A program made the position numbers and the translations under genes. A stretch of DNA of 64,000 nucleotides. Source: Bacillota bacterium. GTDB lineage: Bacteria > Bacillota > SHA-98 > Ch115 > JABLXJ01. The notes under the pieces were generated by a model that was not told where the DNA came from, searched no databases, and saw only the letters and a program-made list of their open reading frames with translations. Positions 60,418 through 64,000 of this stretch are shown here, piece by piece. The DNA is taken from contig JABLXJ010000002.1 in NCBI GenBank assembly GCA_013178125.1, forward strand, positions 62,001 through 126,000, written 5' to 3'. Numbering within the stretch: the first letter of the stretch is position 1; each line of letters begins with the position of its first letter.

Positions 60418-61371
60418 ATGAACGACCGTGTGACGATCACGACCGGTGGGTATAGTATAAACCCTGGACAGGTGTCAGTACGTGCCGGACTGAATAAACA
60501 GCAGGGGAGAAACGGGCAGCAGGAGAGAAATAGCGCCCGCAGGCGAAAGATAGCCTCAACGTTGAGCTCGGTAACCGCAACATATCTCTTGCTGGCGGTC
60601 ATCCTGGTGCCTTTCATCTGGCTGATATTTACTTCTTTCAAATTCCCTGTTGAATTTCTGAGCTGGCCTCCGACGTTCCTCCCGAGGAGCCTGACCATTG
60701 AGAACTATCGCAGAGTGCTCCACCAGCCTCTCCTCCTGAATTATTTCGCCAACACCTTCATAGTCGCCAGCGCTTCGACATTGCTGGCGCTGGCAGTGGG
60801 GTCGGCAGCTGCCTATAGCCTGACCAACGTGAAGTTCCCGGCGAGGTTAAACGCCATCTTTGCCGTATGGGTCCTGATTACGCGCATGTACCCTGCGATC
60901 GCTACGGCTGTCCCGTATTTTATGCTTATAAAGAATCTGGGTCTTTTGGACCACAGGCTGGCCCTGATCATCACCTACACCAGCTTCAACCTTCCATTGG
61001 TTATCTGGTTTATGCTGGGTTTCTTTCAGGGCTTGCCCGAAGAGATCAACAACGCCGCTATTGTTGATGGATGCAGCCTCTGGCAACGCTTTTTCAAAAT
61101 AGGCTTGCCCCTTGCAGCTCCGGGGCTCGTCACATCTGCGATCCTTTCCTTTATACTTGGGTGGAATGAATTCCTGTTCGCCGTGATCCTGACATCCATC
61201 AAGGCCAAGACTGTGCCTGTCGTGGTTGCGGGCTTCATCACCGATAAGGGTCTGGAGTGGGGCGAGATGTCCGCTCTCGGCAGCATGTTGGTGATCCCGG
61301 TCATCATCCTGGCGTGGCTGGCCCAGAAGTATTTGATCCAGGGGCTGACATTCGGGGCGCTAAAGGAGTAG
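60418..61371 (+). CDS. Carbohydrate ABC transporter permease, MalG-like (locus 5)
   Basis: A 317-residue membrane protein with a polar head (NKQQGRNGQQERNSARRRK) of about 45 residues before the first helix YLLLAVILVPFIWLIFTSFK. The EAA loop is EINNAAIVDGCSLWQRFFKI with LPLAAPG; the end is KYLIQGLTFGALKE. In place of the usual 'EEAA' the first residues are INNAA. AGAGGAGAG precedes ATG 60418; ATG 60400 (overlapping the previous stop) is another possible start. Confidence 0.9.
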   Translation: MNDRVTITTGGYSINPGQVSVRAGLNKQQGRNGQQERNSARRRKIASTLSSVTATYLLLAVILVPFIWLIFTSFKFPVEFLSWPPTFLPRSLTIENYRRVLHQPLLLNYFANTFIVASASTLLALAVGSAAAYSLTNVKFPARLNAIFAVWVLITRMYPAIATAVPYFMLIKNLGLLDHRLALIITYTSFNLPLVIWFMLGFFQGLPEEINNAAIVDGCSLWQRFFKIGLPLAAPGLVTSAILSFILGWNEFLFAVILTSIKAKTVPVVVAGFITDKGLEWGEMSALGSMLVIPVIILAWLAQKYLIQGLTFGALKE

Positions 61372-61648
61372 CCGTATATATAGATGCCAAGCCCAGAGTT
61401 CAATAAACGTGCTGTTTCGCCGGTGCCGGCGTTCCGCATATATTCTGCGCCTGGTTCAATTCTGAGCTTGGTTATCTACAGCTGCGTGGGTCAGCAGTTG
61501 GGTGGGCCGGATTATTTCGAGATCTAGGGCGGGGTTGTTGCTCTCAGCGGACTGAAGGCTTGGAAAAGCGTGCCACATTATTGCTATGATTACGACAGAT
61601 TAGGATATAGAATTTGACACGGGACGTAGATATGGGGGGGCGAGCCGA

Positions 61649-62722
61649 GTGACATCGAGGGAACGATCTATCAGGGCGATGAGACCAGCAGCCGGGATGG
61701 GCGGGAGGGCGGCGATGCCGGATAGGGTGCCGGTCGTGCCTCTTATCGATACCTCATATGCCGGCCGGGTTTATGGACTACTCGTATCCCAAGGTTTTCT
61801 CGACCCCGGGAAGCATGCCCGCTCGCTGATCTCATGTTTTGAACGGCATCCCGGCATTGACGGACTTTCGATAAACCTGTGCCTCTCTGAGAGCGTGATC
61901 CTGGATATAGCCCAGCGCGAGGGCGGATTCCGGGTGAAAACCGTGGGCGGGCTTACATGGGAACTCCCATATGATGACATAGGGACGCCTGTGGAGCGGG
62001 ACATAGTAAGCTTCGATGATGAACGCCTCTATTCGGATGATCCGTTCGCTGCAGGCATTGTCGAGACTCTAGAGTATTTCCCCAGGGATATCCTAGATAA
62101 TTATCTCATCAACGTCGGGCTTACGGGGGCGTACTCCCAGGTAGTTTTCCTCATGGGGCTGGAGCGAGTGATGGTTGGCATGATAGATGATCCTGACGGC
62201 GTGAGGCGCGCCATCGAGGCGCGGCTACCCTTCGCGTTGCGCTGGGCCGAGAAATTGGCGAGCCTCGGGGCCCCGTGCATATGGATAGGCGAAGGCACGG
62301 CATCTTCTACGTTAATCTCGCCGGCGATGTATAAGGAATTCGTCCTCCCGTATGAACAGGAGGTTATTTCATATATACATTCGCTGGGCATTCCATGTGT
62401 AATCCATATCTGTGGTAACACGAACCCCAGCCTCGATCTCATTGCCCAAAGCGGGGCCGAGTGCTTCGAGCTCGACTGGCAGGTTGACCTCGGGCATGCA
62501 AAGAACATGATAGGGGGCTCCATGTGTCTGAAGGGGAACCTCAATACGACGCTGCTTGCTGAGAGCGGGTCGGAAGAGATCTATCAGGAATCATGTAGAT
62601 GTATTCGGGAGGCGGCGGCTGGGGGCGGGTTTATTTTGAGCAGCGGGTGCGCCGTCGGTAGAGATACGCCGGGCGAAAACATCGATGCAATGGTTAGGGC
62701 CGCAATGGAATATGCGTATTAA
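61649..62722 (+). CDS. MtaA-like methyltransferase (UroD superfamily) with His-X-Cys...Cys site
   Basis: A 357-residue TIM-barrel protein opening MTSRERSIRAMRPAAG. It keeps the zinc site of methylcobamide:CoM methyltransferases (MtaA/MtbA type): IPCVIHICGNTNPSLDLIAQ gives H-X-C, and FILSSGCAVGRDTPGENIDA gives the distant Cys. The pattern CLKGNLNTTLLAESGSEEI lies between. It should move a methyl group from or to a corrinoid protein, or use a thiol acceptor; no corrinoid-binding domain is in the window. It comes 277 bases after the locus 5 permeases. GTG 61649 has GGGGGGCGAG upstream. Acting on an O-methyl amino sugar or a phenyl methyl ether is speculation. Confidence 0.82.
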   Translation: MTSRERSIRAMRPAAGMGGRAAMPDRVPVVPLIDTSYAGRVYGLLVSQGFLDPGKHARSLISCFERHPGIDGLSINLCLSESVILDIAQREGGFRVKTVGGLTWELPYDDIGTPVERDIVSFDDERLYSDDPFAAGIVETLEYFPRDILDNYLINVGLTGAYSQVVFLMGLERVMVGMIDDPDGVRRAIEARLPFALRWAEKLASLGAPCIWIGEGTASSTLISPAMYKEFVLPYEQEVISYIHSLGIPCVIHICGNTNPSLDLIAQSGAECFELDWQVDLGHAKNMIGGSMCLKGNLNTTLLAESGSEEIYQESCRCIREAAAGGGFILSSGCAVGRDTPGENIDAMVRAAMEYAY

Positions 62723-62758
62723 TGTTTTAGCCTGAAATTGCCTATGGGGGAGATCAAG

Positions 62759-63787
62759 TTGTCGAATCCGCTCGAGCGCTGCATGAAAGCTATAAAGCTT
62801 GAAGAGCCTGACCGGGTGCCGGTAATCCCATTAATTATTCGGCATGCCGCGAAAATTGAAAAGGTATCATTAAAGGATTATTCTCTCAACCCTGAACTCC
62901 TTGTGCAGTGTCAAGTAGCCGCTCTCGAGAGATATGGCTATGACGGCATCCATGTTACCTCGGATAATTGGATCCTACCGGAGGCGGTGGGCTGTGAGAT
63001 AACATGGCCGGGCGACGAGCCGCCTGTGCTGCTGCGAAGCCCACTCAGCGATAGACGTGATATTGACAGGTTGCGGCTCGCGAACCCTTATGTTGACGGC
63101 AGGATGCCCCTCAGGCTTCAGGCGACGGGAATAGCCATGAAGGCCGTGGGCGACAGGTGCTGCGTGAAGGTCAATTTCGACCAGGGGCCGTTCAGCCTCG
63201 CATCCGCGTTGCGAGGAATACAGCAGTTCTTTCTTGATTTGCACGATGATCCTGTATATACCCTCGAGTTGCTGGATTTTTGTGCGAGAGTGGTCGCGGA
63301 GTTCGGGGTTGCAGCAGCCAAGGCCGGAGCTCACGTGCTTACCTTTGGGGATTCGGTTGCGAGCCTTGTTAACCGCGAAGCATATGAGCGGTTTGCTTTT
63401 CCCTTTGAGAAGCGGGTTATCCAGGAAATTCACCAGCGCACTGGCGGGGTGCCTGTTTTCCTGCACATCTGCGGCGATACAACGCGCATTTTAGACCTTA
63501 TGGCTCAGACCGGGGCCGACGGCCTCGAAATAGACTACGCTGTCGACCTGGCCTTCGCCAAGCGGACAGCCGGGGAGGTCACATGCTTGGAGGGCAATAT
63601 AGCCCCCTCGGAGGTGCTGCTGCAGGCCGGGCCCGACAGGGTGCTCGAGGAGGCTCTGAAATGTATCCAGGCGGCGGGCCAGGGCGGTGGCTTTATCCTC
63701 AGCTCCGGCTGCGAGGTCCCGCCTGACGCCCCGGCAGAAAACATCCTGGCGATGGTGCGTGCGGCGGAGGTTTACGCGGAGGGCTGA
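62759..63787 (+). CDS. MtaA-like methyltransferase (UroD superfamily), second of pair
   Basis: A 342-residue protein of the same family as its neighbour. Opening MSNPLERCMKAIKLEEPDRV PV-like, a middle GVAAAKAGAHVLTFGDSVAS, then VPVFLHICGDTTRILDLMAQ (His-X-Cys) and FILSSGCEVPPDAPAENILA (Cys). This is a fully kept zinc site of corrinoid methyltransferases and not of heme UroD. The two genes are 36 bases apart, so they may act as a pair (for example two half reactions). TTG 62759 has GGGGGAG seven bases upstream; ATG 62744 is possible. Substrate unknown. Confidence 0.82.
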   Translation: MSNPLERCMKAIKLEEPDRVPVIPLIIRHAAKIEKVSLKDYSLNPELLVQCQVAALERYGYDGIHVTSDNWILPEAVGCEITWPGDEPPVLLRSPLSDRRDIDRLRLANPYVDGRMPLRLQATGIAMKAVGDRCCVKVNFDQGPFSLASALRGIQQFFLDLHDDPVYTLELLDFCARVVAEFGVAAAKAGAHVLTFGDSVASLVNREAYERFAFPFEKRVIQEIHQRTGGVPVFLHICGDTTRILDLMAQTGADGLEIDYAVDLAFAKRTAGEVTCLEGNIAPSEVLLQAGPDRVLEEALKCIQAAGQGGGFILSSGCEVPPDAPAENILAMVRAAEVYAEG

Positions 63788-63854
63788 TATATATGGCTTC
63801 GTAGTCATAAATCGCGCTAGTTTTCACAGATTTCGATATAAATTGCGTAGCTTA

Positions 63855-63880
63855 CTGAGCATTGAATTGCTCAGTTATTT
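63855..63880 (+). terminator. Weak hairpin after the methyltransferase pair
   Basis: CTGAGCA (63855-63861) and TGCTCAG (63868-63874) form a 7-bp stem with a 6-base loop, followed by TTATTT. Could end the locus 5 transcript. Confidence 0.4.
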
Positions 63881-63944
63881 GTGTAATAATTAAGCTGTAA
63901 AGATGTATAGTAAATGAAGAAGATGCGCATAGGTGGTGATTGGA

Positions 63945-64000
63945 ATGGCACCGGGTGGCAGGCTTATGTTTACTAGAGGTCAGTTAATTCCCTCATCAGT
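63945..64000 (+). CDS. Start of an unidentified gene (partial)
   Basis: ATG 63945 follows AGGTGG at 63931-63936 and opens a frame MAPGGRLMFTRGQLIPSSV that runs off the window. Too short to identify; it could belong to the methyltransferase locus or begin a new unit. Confidence 0.4.
   Translation, partial: MAPGGRLMFTRGQLIPSS

Overview
The window looks like the chromosome of a carbohydrate-eating bacterium of Bacillota type. The grounds are strong GGAGG-like ribosome sites with many GTG and TTG starts, a SAM-I riboswitch in front of metNIQ, an amt-glnK pair with a divergent GlnR-like MerR regulator, and LacI/ROK/GntR-controlled sugar operons. None of the carbohydrate-binding proteins has a clear lipobox cysteine; most carry a type-I signal peptide. 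This hints at a diderm cell with a periplasm, as in deep-branching, mostly uncultured Bacillota. Assignment to a lineage is inference only; there is no rRNA here.

Layout. 1-3358: end of a flavin disulfide reductase, a radical SAM protein with a winged helix, then a graveyard of gene fragments (zinc ribbon, PIN toxin, ADP-ribosylglycohydrolase), a multi-stem palindromic element and two small antitoxin/HTH genes. 3359-11400: sugar locus 1 with a secreted DUF4185/GH183-like protein, a DUF2961/GH172 enzyme, LacI and an ABC importer; the enzyme pair suggests D-arabinan or related furanoside use. 11401-13860: tRNA-Ser scrap, glnK-amt and the divergent MerR regulator. 14038-18312: tRNA-Arg, a 32-bp-phased palindrome array, aldose epimerase, PIG-L deacetylase, GNAT. 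18572-25046: sugar locus 2 (ROK, Gfo/Idh/MocA oxidoreductase, ABC importer). 25476-37433: sugar locus 3 (LacI, FGGY kinase, ABC importer, two UroD-fold proteins, GH38 alpha-mannosidase, D-lyxose/mannose isomerase). 38277-41299: promoter, SAM riboswitch, terminator and metNIQ. 41600-48470, minus strand: sugar locus 4 (LacI, GH2 with an unusual Ser-Glu acid/base motif, ABC importer). 48834-53585: pgeF, a C_GCAxxG_C_C protein and a TPR protein lying between two more phased palindrome arrays. 53816-63787: amino-sugar locus 5 (GntR, murQ, BadF-type kinase, nanE, ABC importer, two MtaA-like methyltransferases).

How it works together. Five carbohydrate ABC importers each have a binding protein and two permeases but no ATPase, so they probably share one encoded elsewhere. 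Four of the five have a clear hairpin between binding-protein and permease genes; the fifth (locus 4) has one too. Loci feed sugars to isomerases, kinases and epimerases: mannose to fructose and lyxose to xylulose in locus 3, MurNAc-6-P and ManNAc-6-P to GlcNAc-6-P in locus 5. Paired UroD-fold proteins close two of the loci; one pair keeps a His-X-Cys...Cys zinc site like corrinoid methyltransferases, which raises the possibility of O-methyl sugar demethylation.

The most unusual signals are three intergenic arrays of 17-19 bp palindromes, unlike each other in sequence but all spaced about 32 bp (sometimes 30 or 41-42 bp), that is near whole helical turns, and the repeated appearance of short-period low-complexity insertions inside otherwise conserved enzymes.
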